33,858 bases of DNA, taken from contig JAFSJY010000005.1 in the NCBI GenBank assembly GCA_017449215.1, positions 1 through 33,858 of the forward strand. The letters are read 5' to 3'. This document shows positions 25,572 to 33,798 of this stretch, one piece after another; the stretch's first letter is position 1; every line of letters starts with the position of its first letter. The DNA is from Acholeplasmatales bacterium (GTDB lineage Bacteria > Bacillota_I > Bacilli_A > Acholeplasmatales > Anaeroplasmataceae). Under the pieces are notes generated by a model. That model saw nothing but the letters and a program-made list of their open reading frames with translations, was not told where the DNA came from and ran no database searches. Made by a program: the position numbers and the translations under genes.

Positions 25572-26759
25572 CTAATCTAATATTTCTTGTTCCAATTTAC
25601 AATTGTTATTTAACATATACTTTATAACGTCATAAAACTCCTCAAAACCAGGGTTTGTTAAAAGAATTTTTAAACGTCTAACATCGTTAGCTGTCAATTC
25701 TTTCAAATTATCCTTATTATTCTCAAGTTCTTTTATTCCCATTCTAAAAGGTTTAAAAGGGATACATGTTTTATTCTTTAAATTATTGTAAATCCAGAAT
25801 CCGCCAGCATCAATATCACTAAAATGATAATATTCTGCATTTGGATACATCTCATATATTTTCAATAATAATTGTTGTTTTATAGAATTATGAAATCCTG
25901 CTAAATATATAATTAATGCATCTTCATTTAATCCATAAAATGTAGTTAAATTCTCAACTGTTATAATTCGTTTAATATCTGATTTTATTATTGTCAAATC
26001 CTTTATCATCTGATTAGACATCGAAAAATCATAAGGCAATTGATTCAAATCAATTATTGTATTTTTCAATTTAAAAACAAGCTTGTTCTTAATTAAAGTA
26101 TATGAATAGTTGCTTACTATATTATATGATTTTAAAATATCTTCTTTTTCAATATCCTTTGCTTCAGGATCATAATCTTTAATAATATTGATTATTTTAT
26201 TCTCATACAATACGAACTTTTTTGAATCTCCTAATACTCTAACAGAAAAATCTCTTTTCATCACTTCATCATTTAAAACCAATATTTCATCAATAATTTT
26301 TAGAATAATCATCAATTCTTTTGAATCATTGAAATAAATCTTGGGATATGTATACTTTTCATTTATTTGTTTTATTACATCATCCTTAAATATTTTCATA
26401 AATGAATTAGTTTCATATGAATTCAAAATAGATATCACTTTTTCATTTTCAATACGTGGATTAGGAATACCATGATAATTGTATAATTCATCAACCCTAT
26501 CAACATTTAAAACCAAATATTCAAATTCATTTTCCTTACTAAAATAAGCATTAATATATCCTTTTGATTCTAAGATACGAATTGTTTTATCATTTTGTTC
26601 TCTATATTTATATGAATCTCTAGATTTATAAGATTTCATAATAGGATCATTAACATCAATTTTAATTTTAATATTTCTTTCGCTACCCTCTTTAGATAGT
26701 TTACTATTTTGATATTTAGTAAGTAATTTCTCGATTATTTTATTTTCAAAATCATTCAT
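25572..26759 (-). CDS. jetD: Wadjet nuclease subunit JetD (Toprim, DUF2220-like)
   Basis: Topoisomerase VI-like nuclease of the Wadjet plasmid-restriction system, which cuts circular DNA once the SMC motor has extruded it. Residues ~1-220 are the DNA-binding/arm region. The C-terminal Toprim-like domain has VENLTTF (candidate catalytic Glu) and YYHFSDIDAGGFWIYN from 310, where the D-x-D pair (315, 317) should bind metal. The ATG at 26757-26759 lies one base after the jetC stop and is preferred over an upstream TTG at 26801 inside jetC. The 395-residue length is usual for JetD. Family assignment rests on the Toprim motif combined with the JetA-JetB-JetC gene order. Confidence 0.85.
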   Translation of the reverse strand: MNDFENKIIEKLLTKYQNSKLSKEGSERNIKIKIDVNDPIMKSYKSRDSYKYREQNDKTIRILESKGYINAYFSKENEFEYLVLNVDRVDELYNYHGIPNPRIENEKVISILNSYETNSFMKIFKDDVIKQINEKYTYPKIYFNDSKELMIILKIIDEILVLNDEVMKRDFSVRVLGDSKKFVLYENKIINIIKDYDPEAKDIEKEDILKSYNIVSNYSYTLIKNKLVFKLKNTIIDLNQLPYDFSMSNQMIKDLTIIKSDIKRIITVENLTTFYGLNEDALIIYLAGFHNSIKQQLLLKIYEMYPNAEYYHFSDIDAGGFWIYNNLKNKTCIPFKPFRMGIKELENNKDNLKELTANDVRRLKILLTNPGFEEFYDVIKYMLNNNCKLEQEILD

Positions 26760-26760
26760 A

Positions 26761-29700
26761 TTATTTACCTGCCTCATGGAATAATACAGCCTTATTATCA
26801 ATTTTAGTAATTCCTATTACAGAATCCATATATGGGGCAATACTATAAGTTCTAATACCAGGAACAACAATAAATAATTGAATTGATAACTGTTTATAGA
26901 AATTTAACACTGCTTGAATTCTTCCTTCATCCATGTTGTTAAATGCTTCATCAAAAATTGCCATGCAACATGATTCAATATCTTTCTTATCTTTGCTCAT
27001 TAATTCATCGAAACATGCTGCAATTACAACATAGAAAGGTGTTTGAGTTTCACCACCAGATTTTTCTCTAGCTGTTTCTGAAATATATGATGGTTCCCCA
27101 GCTTCATTAACTACCTTAATATCGTATCTCATATATTCACGATAATCCAAATACTTTTGAATATACTTTTCGTTAGAATCATCGCTTGAAGAAACCTTAT
27201 TAAATAATTCTTCTATCAATTTAGAATCAGCTTCATTCAATGTATCAGTGAATAAATCTTTTGATTCTAATTCTTTCCCTGAAGTTATGATTCTATAATA
27301 CTCACCAAGTTCTTTATTTGCATCACAAACAAATGAATATGTATCACCACTAAATGGATGATTCTTTAAAATTTTATTTATCTTGTTAATCTCTGCTTTC
27401 GCATCTTCTATTCTAGTTCTAATACCTATTAAGAAGACTTGTCTAAATCCTTCTCTACTTCTTTCATATGCCTCATTTGCCTGTTCCCTGAACTTGACAA
27501 TATCCATATTTTTTATCCTATAATATTCATCAATATAATCTTCCAAATTATCAAAAATTGCAGTTAAATCAGGCTTAAAATCTTTAGAATAATTTTGCAT
27601 ACCATTTTGAATACCGTTATATAAGGCACGATTTGTTTTATCAGCTGATTCATAATCTTTTAAAACTAATGATTTATTAAATCTGTCACCATTTCTATAA
27701 TTATTAATTCTATTCAAATAATCAACATAAACTGAGTTATCCTGCTTAATTAGAATAATCTTTTCATCATATTCTTTTTGATTGTTTTTGATAGTTTCTC
27801 GAGCTACATTTATATTATTATCATATCCACCTTTTTCTGTTGCTAAGTTTGTATTTTCTTCATCCAAATCTTTTGCTTCTTTTTCGACATTTCTCTTCGT
27901 TGTTTTAGCACGTTCTAATTTTTGATTTATAGATATTAGAGATTTATTATTTTTATCTTCATCAACCTCTTTAATTAAACGAGCGACTTCTCCAGATAAA
28001 GTGTTTAATTTACTCCATAAATCTTCCATTTCTATCAATCTGAATGCCTGAGTTTTCTTAGATATTTCAATAACTTTAGCAATAGTAGACATTTTCTTTG
28101 TAATGTCAGTTTGTTCCTTATTTATTTCATCTAAGTGATTCAATAATACTTTTTCTTGTTGTTTTAATGAATCCCTTCCGATAAAAGGTATTTCCCAAAC
28201 TGCTTTGTTTATAGCTCTAACACAATAGTTTTTATAAACCATTCCAGTTTTTGTAATTGAAACTTTATGCTTATTTAAATCTTCAACATCATTTACACAA
28301 ATAACATTATTAAGTAATAATTGAGCATATTTTTTTGCATACTTGTTGGAAATATCCAATTTTAAATATAATGAGTCCTTAATTTCTTTTTGCTCCTCAA
28401 TCTTTTTAACATCAACAATACCATAATTATAGATGCCTAATTTATCTTTTACTGACTCATAAATTCTAATGGCATCAATATAATATTGTGGATCAATTAT
28501 TAAATCAAATCTTTGAGTATTCAAATATCCTTCCAAAGCATTCTTCCATTCTTCTTCGCCTTTTTTAATTTCCAAATACTCAACAAAAGGAACAACTTCT
28601 ACATTTTTCTTCTTTGTATCGTAAATACGTTTTTTAATAATGTCAATTAAATTGCTTAATTTAGGATCATAATTTTTAATACCTTTTCGAATATTATCTA
28701 ACTGTCTATTTGTCTCAGTAATATCGGCACTTAATTCTTTAATTCTAATATTCAATTCGGCTTTTAAATTTAAAGCTTTATCACTTGCATCATCTAATTT
28801 TTCTTTATATTTCTTTATTGAATTATTAAAAGATGGATAATCTTTTCTTTGATAATCATCATAAAATGACATCTTTATGCCTACACTTTGAGCTAATACA
28901 TTCTCATCCTTTGCAATCTTATCATAATTACAAATTTGCTCATTTAAAGTATTTAATTCTCTATTTTGAATAGATAATCTTTCCTCTTTTTGCTTTAATG
29001 CTTTAATTTCCTCATTATTTTCGTATGAATATATTTCTTTAGTTAATTCCTCAGATTGCTTTTGCAATGAAGCAATAGTATCTTTATTAGTTGAAACAGT
29101 TTTATCTATTTTATTAATTTCTGATTCACAATCTGATATCAGTTTATTGGCATCTTCAATGTTGATTAATACCTTGACAATATCAAGATATTTCATTATT
29201 TTTTTATTTTCCTGATAATCTTCAGCTTTATGTACAAAGCTCTCTAACGAATTAAGCTTAAGCTCTTCTCTAATAATTATCTTATGAATTTCGTTATAAT
29301 TTCTCATATCAGTTCTTAAACTATCTAAATCAACAGGATTATCTTTTAACAAGAAATTATTAACAAAGCTACTTACCTCTTCAATTGGCTTAAATGCAAT
29401 CGCTTTTGCTAATAAATCATAATACTTATCTTTTGATGATAACTTGAAAACATCTTTAGCCAATATTTCTTTTCTTTTAGAAATATTATATTTATCCCAA
29501 GAATCATAATTATTTATATGATTTTTTAATTCTATATGATTACAAATTTTCCCGTTGGTTATATAATCAGAATCATTAATTCTATACTTATCAGCAAAAT
29601 AGAAATGAACCTGAGGTCTTGTGTTTCCACTAGATAATTCTAAGCAAACTCCGACAACAAAGTACTCATTACCTTTTTCATTTTCATATTCTAATGCTAT

Positions 29701-29973
29701 ATGAGAAATTACTTCGGATTCACTTCTAAAATATTTTTTATTCTCTAAACCAGTCTTATATCTCATATAAGCTTCAAGGGTTCTCTTTGCATTTTGACTT
29801 GCAGCATGATTAAAATGTTTTTCATCTCCAGCAGATAGCACATAATAAATTGCATCTACTAATGTTGATTTACCAGTTCCATTTTCACCTGATAATAAAG
29901 TATTACCTTTTAATTCAATTGTATTGTTAGAGAACAAATGCCAATTAATTAATTTAATCTTCGTTAACTTCAT
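26761..29973 (-). CDS. jetC: Wadjet SMC-like ATPase JetC
   Basis: MukB/SMC-type motor that extrudes loops of plasmid DNA. The N-terminal head has Walker A GENGTGKST (29-37). The centre is long heptad-rich coiled coil, and the C-terminal head has the ABC signature SGGETQTPFY (972-981) and Walker B CMAIFDEAFNNMDE (about 1003-1016). The start was moved to the ATG at 29971-29973, 8 bases after GGGAGG (29982-29987); the GTG three codons upstream overlaps that site. It overlaps the end of jetB by 20 bases. SbcC/RecF-type proteins share the head motifs, but the flanking JetA, JetB and JetD genes identify it. Confidence 0.9.
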   Translation of the reverse strand: MKLTKIKLINWHLFSNNTIELKGNTLLSGENGTGKSTLVDAIYYVLSAGDEKHFNHAASQNAKRTLEAYMRYKTGLENKKYFRSESEVISHIALEYENEKGNEYFVVGVCLELSSGNTRPQVHFYFADKYRINDSDYITNGKICNHIELKNHINNYDSWDKYNISKRKEILAKDVFKLSSKDKYYDLLAKAIAFKPIEEVSSFVNNFLLKDNPVDLDSLRTDMRNYNEIHKIIIREELKLNSLESFVHKAEDYQENKKIMKYLDIVKVLINIEDANKLISDCESEINKIDKTVSTNKDTIASLQKQSEELTKEIYSYENNEEIKALKQKEERLSIQNRELNTLNEQICNYDKIAKDENVLAQSVGIKMSFYDDYQRKDYPSFNNSIKKYKEKLDDASDKALNLKAELNIRIKELSADITETNRQLDNIRKGIKNYDPKLSNLIDIIKKRIYDTKKKNVEVVPFVEYLEIKKGEEEWKNALEGYLNTQRFDLIIDPQYYIDAIRIYESVKDKLGIYNYGIVDVKKIEEQKEIKDSLYLKLDISNKYAKKYAQLLLNNVICVNDVEDLNKHKVSITKTGMVYKNYCVRAINKAVWEIPFIGRDSLKQQEKVLLNHLDEINKEQTDITKKMSTIAKVIEISKKTQAFRLIEMEDLWSKLNTLSGEVARLIKEVDEDKNNKSLISINQKLERAKTTKRNVEKEAKDLDEENTNLATEKGGYDNNINVARETIKNNQKEYDEKIILIKQDNSVYVDYLNRINNYRNGDRFNKSLVLKDYESADKTNRALYNGIQNGMQNYSKDFKPDLTAIFDNLEDYIDEYYRIKNMDIVKFREQANEAYERSREGFRQVFLIGIRTRIEDAKAEINKINKILKNHPFSGDTYSFVCDANKELGEYYRIITSGKELESKDLFTDTLNEADSKLIEELFNKVSSSDDSNEKYIQKYLDYREYMRYDIKVVNEAGEPSYISETAREKSGGETQTPFYVVIAACFDELMSKDKKDIESCCMAIFDEAFNNMDEGRIQAVLNFYKQLSIQLFIVVPGIRTYSIAPYMDSVIGITKIDNKAVLFHEAGK

Positions 29974-30607
29974 CAATGGCACCTCCCTTTTCTGTTAAAT
30001 AACTATTTAATCTATCATTTAATCCGTTGATGTTATCTGATTTTACCACTTGTAAAATTGTTGGATAAATAGCAATAATACTGTCATCAGTAAACTGTTT
30101 AAAATCAAAAGATACAATTTTATATCTTCGCAATAATTTTAATGAGTTCATTAATTCTGTTTTATATGAATCATTTGAAAATATATTTGTATTATTTATA
30201 TTTTCTATTAAATCTGAAGTTTTTACATAAACATCAGATGTATTTGAAGACAATGTTACCTGCTTTTGTCCTGTGTAATACAATAATCTTAGTACTAATA
30301 AAAGAATTGTATCTACCTTTCTTAGTCTTATTCTATTTCTATCTTCTGAAGTTTCAATAAAGAAGACTTTATTATTGTCATCATGAAGCAAATTATAATC
30401 AATCATTGAAAAATAACTTTCAATTAAATCTCTATAATTCAAAATTGAATAATAATCAGTCTTATCGCTTTCGATTCCTCCATAGATGAAGTTATCTTTT
30501 AACAATTTATTACATAAAGTACTAAATGTTTTTTTCTTAATGTCTGACAATTCTTTATAACCATTATAAAAATTTTCAGAAGCTGTTATTTTATCTATAT
30601 TTGCCAT
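29954..30607 (-). CDS. jetB: Wadjet MukE-like subunit JetB
   Basis: This 217-residue protein of predicted winged-helix (kite) type binds the JetA kleisin and the JetC head. The sequence has LLKDNFIYGG (about 35-44), a central dTILLLVLRLLYY helix and a C-terminal LLRRYKIVSFDF wing, in keeping with DUF6063/DUF4194-type JetB proteins. The ATG lies two bases after the jetA stop with AAAGGAA upstream, and its end overlaps jetC. It has no catalytic motif, as expected of a MukE homologue. The subtype cannot be fixed by eye, though the DUF6063 resemblance would point to a type III-like Wadjet. Confidence 0.75.
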   Translation of the reverse strand: MANIDKITASENFYNGYKELSDIKKKTFSTLCNKLLKDNFIYGGIESDKTDYYSILNYRDLIESYFSMIDYNLLHDDNNKVFFIETSEDRNRIRLRKVDTILLLVLRLLYYTGQKQVTLSSNTSDVYVKTSDLIENINNTNIFSNDSYKTELMNSLKLLRRYKIVSFDFKQFTDDSIIAIYPTILQVVKSDNINGLNDRLNSYLTEKGGAIDEVNED

Positions 30608-30609
30608 TA

Positions 30610-32031
30610 TTACTTTTTCCTTTCTATAATGAAATTATCAAACATAATTCCGTATTTTTTATATTGAGTAAGATTAGAATCAAATCGAACTTTATATTCA
30701 ATAGATGAATTTGTACTATAAAGTAAAACTAAGAAATGTTTTAATGAATCTTCCTCTTTTGATTCTTCTATTAATTCTTTGGCTTCAATAAAGTTCTTAT
30801 TCTTCATAGATTCCATTACATATTTGTTAATTGCAAATGAACTATATTTATTATCTTTAAAATATGCTAATGCTAATTCTTCTAGTTTTTCTTGAGGAAT
30901 TTCATTTACGACTTCTGCATCAACATCAGTAACGGTTTTTGATTTGCTTCTAGGCTTATATAATGATGCTTCATCTATATTTCCTAAATCATAAATATTG
31001 AAATCATCAGATTCACCATCTTCTAAGAATTCATCAAAATCAATTTCCGAAATATTCTTTAATATATTATTAATAACTCCATCTATTCTTCCACTATCAT
31101 TTAATAAGAAGTTTGTTCTAGCCTTAGCATTTGATACATATTTTGAATTATTTTTATTAAGAATAGAAATCAATTCATCTATATTTTCAAAGGTATCAAT
31201 CACATAATCAAAAGATTGTCTAAAATAAAGGTCAGCTTCACTAATGTTTTCAACAGTATCTTTACCAGATTTTTTATCCCTAATATATAGTTCTATTAAT
31301 TTAGTTCTATGATCTGTGAATATTAATTCTAATTTATCTTTAATAAACTTCCTATACATCGCAGGGTTATCATGCTGTCTAAGATTTTGAAGAGTTTTTA
31401 AAACAACTTTATCATTGTAATCAACCAATAACTTATCTAATATTTCTACTGGAGTTAAATATGGATTACTTAATAAACCACTTAAATATTTTTTTACAAT
31501 ATTATTAACTCCACGCAATAATGAAACCAATTGTTTTGTCATTGATACAATTTGTTCTGTTATACCAACAGCTTGGTCAATTGTAAAATTCTTTACAGCA
31601 TTATATATATTGTAAACATAACCATATAATTCATTTTGATTAGTTCTGTTTTTAGTTATTTCAGCCATTGCTTTTAACAACAATATAGCATTTTCATCTA
31701 CCATATAACTAATATTAAAATTTGAATCTTCCTCATCGTTTAACCACCCTGTGTTAACAAAATATCTGATTTTATCAGAAGCCAATCTTTTAATATCAAT
31801 CTCACTAATATCTTCAGCTCCATTTGTATCATCATCATAAACAACAGTTGTAGGATGCTCATTGTAGTAACTAGTTATCCAATTTATCATTTCTTCTCTA
31901 GTTGCTGTATTGTTGACATTTGCTTCAATGTTATTGTTGATAATTGATAATAAATCATAATTAATTTCTCTATTTTTATTTGTAAAAACATTGAAAAATT
32001 TTGGATTAATATCTGTAAAAAAATTATCCAC
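30610..32031 (-). CDS. jetA: Wadjet kleisin subunit JetA (MukF-like)
   Basis: This 473-residue kleisin bridges the two JetC heads. The N-terminal FFNVFTNKNREINYDLLSII segment resembles DUF5716-type JetA proteins. A helical middle and an acidic low-complexity linker (about 355-395, DDFNIYDLGNIDE region) precede the C-terminal head-binding part. The GTG at 32029-32031 is chosen because GAAGGAGGT lies 6 bases upstream; an upstream TTG at 32073 would put that site inside the gene. This is the first gene of the six-gene operon and faces the divergent WYL regulator. Co-directional, overlapping JetB, JetC and JetD genes support the call more than any single motif in this protein does. Confidence 0.8.
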   Translation of the reverse strand: MDNFFTDINPKFFNVFTNKNREINYDLLSIINNNIEANVNNTATREEMINWITSYYNEHPTTVVYDDDTNGAEDISEIDIKRLASDKIRYFVNTGWLNDEEDSNFNISYMVDENAILLLKAMAEITKNRTNQNELYGYVYNIYNAVKNFTIDQAVGITEQIVSMTKQLVSLLRGVNNIVKKYLSGLLSNPYLTPVEILDKLLVDYNDKVVLKTLQNLRQHDNPAMYRKFIKDKLELIFTDHRTKLIELYIRDKKSGKDTVENISEADLYFRQSFDYVIDTFENIDELISILNKNNSKYVSNAKARTNFLLNDSGRIDGVINNILKNISEIDFDEFLEDGESDDFNIYDLGNIDEASLYKPRSKSKTVTDVDAEVVNEIPQEKLEELALAYFKDNKYSSFAINKYVMESMKNKNFIEAKELIEESKEEDSLKHFLVLLYSTNSSIEYKVRFDSNLTQYKKYGIMFDNFIIERKK

Positions 32032-32037
32032 AAAAAC

Positions 32038-32046
32038 ACCTCCTTC
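32038..32046 (-). promoter_or_regulatory. Ribosome binding site deciding the jetA start
   Basis: GAAGGAGGT on the minus strand lies 6 bases before the GTG at 32029-32031, close to a perfect match to the 16S rRNA 3' end. It rules out the longer TTG-initiated frame. Confidence 0.8.
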
Positions 32047-32154
32047 AATAAATAATCTGGTTTCTTCTATCAATTATTTCTTTATGCTTTTATTTTACTA
32101 TAAAAAGGTAAATAAATGAAGTGCTTATACCACTACTTATTAATTATTTTCTAG

Positions 32155-32171
32155 TTGTATAATTTATATAA
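32155..32171. promoter_or_regulatory. Near-palindrome in the jetA/regulator intergenic region (operator candidate)
   Basis: TTGTATAATTTATATAA is symmetric over 17 bases except for one pair. It shares TTGTA and the A/T core with the second palindrome at 32220-32236. Both lie between divergent genes, so they may be binding sites for the regulator encoded at 32252. The region is AT-rich, so chance symmetry must be considered. Confidence 0.4.
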
Positions 32172-32202
32172 AAATTGGCTTTAAATATGGATTTTTTTGT
32201 TT

Positions 32203-32208
32203 TATAAT
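32203..32208 (+). promoter_or_regulatory. -10 box of the WYL regulator gene
   Basis: TATAAT on the plus strand lies 44 bases before the ATG, with only a weak TTTAAA at the -35 position, as expected of a regulated promoter. The palindrome at 32220-32236 covers the expected transcription start. Confidence 0.5.
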
Positions 32209-32219
32209 GTAATTAATAG

Positions 32220-32236
32220 GTTGTAGTATATACAAC
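32220..32236. promoter_or_regulatory. Operator candidate at the regulator's transcription start
   Basis: GTTGTA and TACAAC form a perfect 6-bp inverted repeat with a 5-base spacer, immediately downstream of the -10 box and just before the AAAGGAGA ribosome binding site at 32238-32245. Occupancy would block transcription, suggesting autoregulation. Confidence 0.5.
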
Positions 32237-32251
32237 TAAAGGAGATTAGCT

Positions 32252-33307
32252 ATGGAAAAGAAAATTACTATTTCAGACAATTTATATAATAAAATTTTAA
32301 ATGATAAAGAGGATTTTGGTTACATTGGAAGTAATAATGATTTTTATTGCGATATCATTTTAAACACCTATGATTACGACAATCCATATAAACAAATGGA
32401 AAAAATAATTAATCTTCTTTCAGGTCGTACTAAAGAATGTAGTAACAATGAAATAATTGAAACAATAAAAGAAATGAAGAATGATTATCAATATAAAGAT
32501 TGGATGACCCAAATAGCTATTTCGATCGTAAAATTATCAGAGACATCTTATCCTTTAGTAGGTGATAGAAAAGAGATTTTCATTCGCGAAACAGAAAAAA
32601 CAAATGGAAATTTAGAAAAAATATTAAATGAATTTGCTGCTTCTTCTGCATCTGAAATTTACAAAAACATTCTACTAAAATATATATCTTACCCAGCATA
32701 TATTAGAGAACAAATTATTCATCAAAAAAATTATAAAGAATTGAACGAATGTATAAAAAAGAAAATTAAATGTAAGATTGTCACAGTTAAAGGAAATACA
32801 TTCATTATCGAACCATACAAAATGCTTCCAGGTAAAGATGAAGGTCATAATTATTTAACATGCTACTCTACTAGCGATTCAGGTAAATATAATAGGAGCA
32901 TACAAAGTTATAAACTTTCTACTATAGCAAATGTATATAAACTATTTGAACCATGCTCATTATCTGAAGATGAACTATCATTAATATCAACAAGATTAAG
33001 TGAAAATGGACCTGCATATATTAGTTCTGAACTTAATGATTATGAAATAGAATTTGATCATCGCGGTCAAGCACTGTTCAATTCAATAGAAAAAGATAGA
33101 CCTAAAAGAATCTCAATTGAGCCAGGAAAAATAGAATATTACAATGATAAGCCTCAACAATATTTAATATACACTTTAAGATGCACAGAGTTTCAAATAC
33201 TAAATTATCTAAAACAATTTAGCTATCATGTTAAAATACTAAATAATGATAATTTAAAAAAGAAACTAATGGAATATTATGAAAAGGCCTATAAGCAATT
33301 CAATTAA
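32252..33307 (+). CDS. Ribbon-helix-helix/WYL-domain transcriptional regulator
   Basis: This 351-residue predicted DNA-binding regulator is divergent from the Wadjet operon. Residues 1-40 (KKITISDNLYNKI, then FGYIGSNNDFYCDII) look like a ribbon-helix-helix DNA-binding unit. A helical middle leads to a WYL-type domain (about 165-245) with FIIEPYKMLPGKDEGHNYLTCYS and a following RSIQSYKLSTI stretch; the canonical W-Y-L is here N-Y-L. WYL regulators of defence loci such as BrxR and CapW keep them off until a nucleic-acid signal is sensed. RHH rather than winged-helix DNA binding is a variation. AAAGGAGA lies 6 bases before the ATG. It is the only complete plus-strand gene in the window and ends at its own terminator. 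Confidence 0.75.
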   Translation: MEKKITISDNLYNKILNDKEDFGYIGSNNDFYCDIILNTYDYDNPYKQMEKIINLLSGRTKECSNNEIIETIKEMKNDYQYKDWMTQIAISIVKLSETSYPLVGDRKEIFIRETEKTNGNLEKILNEFAASSASEIYKNILLKYISYPAYIREQIIHQKNYKELNECIKKKIKCKIVTVKGNTFIIEPYKMLPGKDEGHNYLTCYSTSDSGKYNRSIQSYKLSTIANVYKLFEPCSLSEDELSLISTRLSENGPAYISSELNDYEIEFDHRGQALFNSIEKDRPKRISIEPGKIEYYNDKPQQYLIYTLRCTEFQILNYLKQFSYHVKILNNDNLKKKLMEYYEKAYKQFN

Positions 33308-33312
33308 AAATT

Positions 33313-33345
33313 GGCAAGACTATTTAAATGTCTTGCCTGTTTTTT
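33313..33345 (+). terminator. Terminator of the WYL regulator gene
   Basis: GGCAAGAC (33313-33320) and GTCTTGCC (33330-33337) form a perfect 8-bp stem, followed by TG and a run of seven T. It begins 6 bases after the stop codon. Confidence 0.9.
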
Positions 33346-33371
33346 TAATCTCTATTATAGAATCCCAACCC

Positions 33372-33451
33372 ATCAAAAAATTTCTTCCACCACAAGACTC
33401 CTGCTCTATCCAAAATTTTCCACCAACGGTTTTTCCACCATTTTTCCACCA
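33372..33451. repeat. Clustered TTTTCCACCA short repeats
   Basis: TTTTCCACCA occurs at 33416-33425, 33431-33440 and 33442-33451, with a variant (TTCTTCCACCA) at 33372-33382. Short repeated sites close to a tRNA-derived attachment site are typical of arm-type integrase or excisionase binding sites, but no integrase gene is present here to support that. Confidence 0.5.
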
Positions 33452-33480
33452 AATGCATCTCAAAAGATATAAAAGTTATG

Positions 33481-33545
33481 GAAGTTGTACGAGATATTTG
33501 GCATTTTACAAGAAGTTGTACAAGATTCGGAAGACATTTGGCATT
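33481..33545. repeat. Imperfect direct repeat
   Basis: GAAGTTGTACGAGAT (33481-33495) recurs as GAAGTTGTACAAGAT (33512-33526), and ATTTGGCATT recurs after each (33495-33504, 33535-33544). The second unit carries a 9-base insertion (CGGAAGACA region). The repeat lies between the short repeats and the tRNA remnant. Confidence 0.6.
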
Positions 33546-33570
33546 ATAAAAGATATTTTTACAAAATTAT

Positions 33571-33618
33571 CCGAATCCTAAGTTGGAATGATCGGTTCGA
33601 ATCCGGTTGGGACTGCCA
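33571..33618 (+). tRNA. 3' half of a tRNA (Arg-CCU-like), probable attachment site
   Basis: The T-arm is canonical: stem ATCGG (33591-33595), loop TTCGAAT (33596-33602), stem CCGGT (33603-33607). It is followed by an acceptor 3' strand TGGGACT (33608-33614), discriminator G and encoded CCA (33616-33618). Upstream, TCCTAA followed by GTTGG fits an anticodon loop reading CCU and the 3' anticodon stem. The matching 5' acceptor strand (AGTCCCA or a wobble variant) and D-arm are absent upstream. A tRNA fragment from the anticodon loop to CCA is the usual scar of tyrosine-recombinase islands. The isoacceptor assignment is tentative; G73 is also found in other tRNAs. Confidence 0.6.
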
Positions 33619-33631
33619 TTTAGAAGATAAA

Positions 33632-33668
33632 ACAGCCTCAGAATTTTATGGTTCTGAAGCTGTTTTTT
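33632..33668 (+). terminator. Terminator downstream of the tRNA remnant
   Basis: ACAGCCTCAGAA and TTCTGAAGCTGT form a stem with one internal bulge/mismatch around a TTTTATGG loop, followed by TTTTT. Its place right after the CCA end fits the native terminator of the tRNA transcript. Confidence 0.8.
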
Positions 33669-33763
33669 AATGTTCTTTTATGGTTCTATTCCAACTACCA
33701 ACTAAGCCTAAATATTTTGTATCCATAAAAGATTCCCATCTAATAATTTATGATTGATCCTCT

Positions 33764-33790
33764 TATAATGTAAGAAAGCATTGTAGGAGG
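33764..33790 (+). promoter_or_regulatory. -10 box and ribosome binding site of the transposase gene
   Basis: TATAAT at 33764-33769 and TAGGAGG at 33784-33790 precede the ATG at 33799 by 29 and 8 bases. No convincing -35 box is seen, which is common for insertion-sequence promoters. Confidence 0.5.
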
Positions 33791-33798
33791 ATTTTTAT

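Larger units (their letters stand above)
33308..33798. other. Gene-free attachment/boundary region
   Basis: These 490 bases hold no convincing gene. Short open frames here run across a terminator and a tRNA remnant. In order the region contains the regulator's terminator, four copies of a TTCCACCA-type motif, an imperfect direct repeat, a tRNA 3' half, a second terminator and the promoter region of an insertion sequence. Confidence 0.7.

Noticed and set aside
26761-29973. SbcC or RecF repair ATPase
   Set aside because: The head motifs are shared, but adjacent kleisin-like, MukE-like and Toprim genes in Wadjet order identify JetC.
33416-33451. CRISPR array
   Set aside because: The repeated unit is only 10 bases with irregular 1-6 base spacing, and no cas genes are present.
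33279-33581. Plus-strand 100-codon open frame
   Set aside because: It overlaps the end of the regulator gene, runs through a terminator hairpin and repeat cluster, and lacks a ribosome binding site.
33540-33618. A complete tRNA gene
   Set aside because: The acceptor 5' strand and D-arm are missing upstream of the anticodon-like segment, so only the 3' half is supported.
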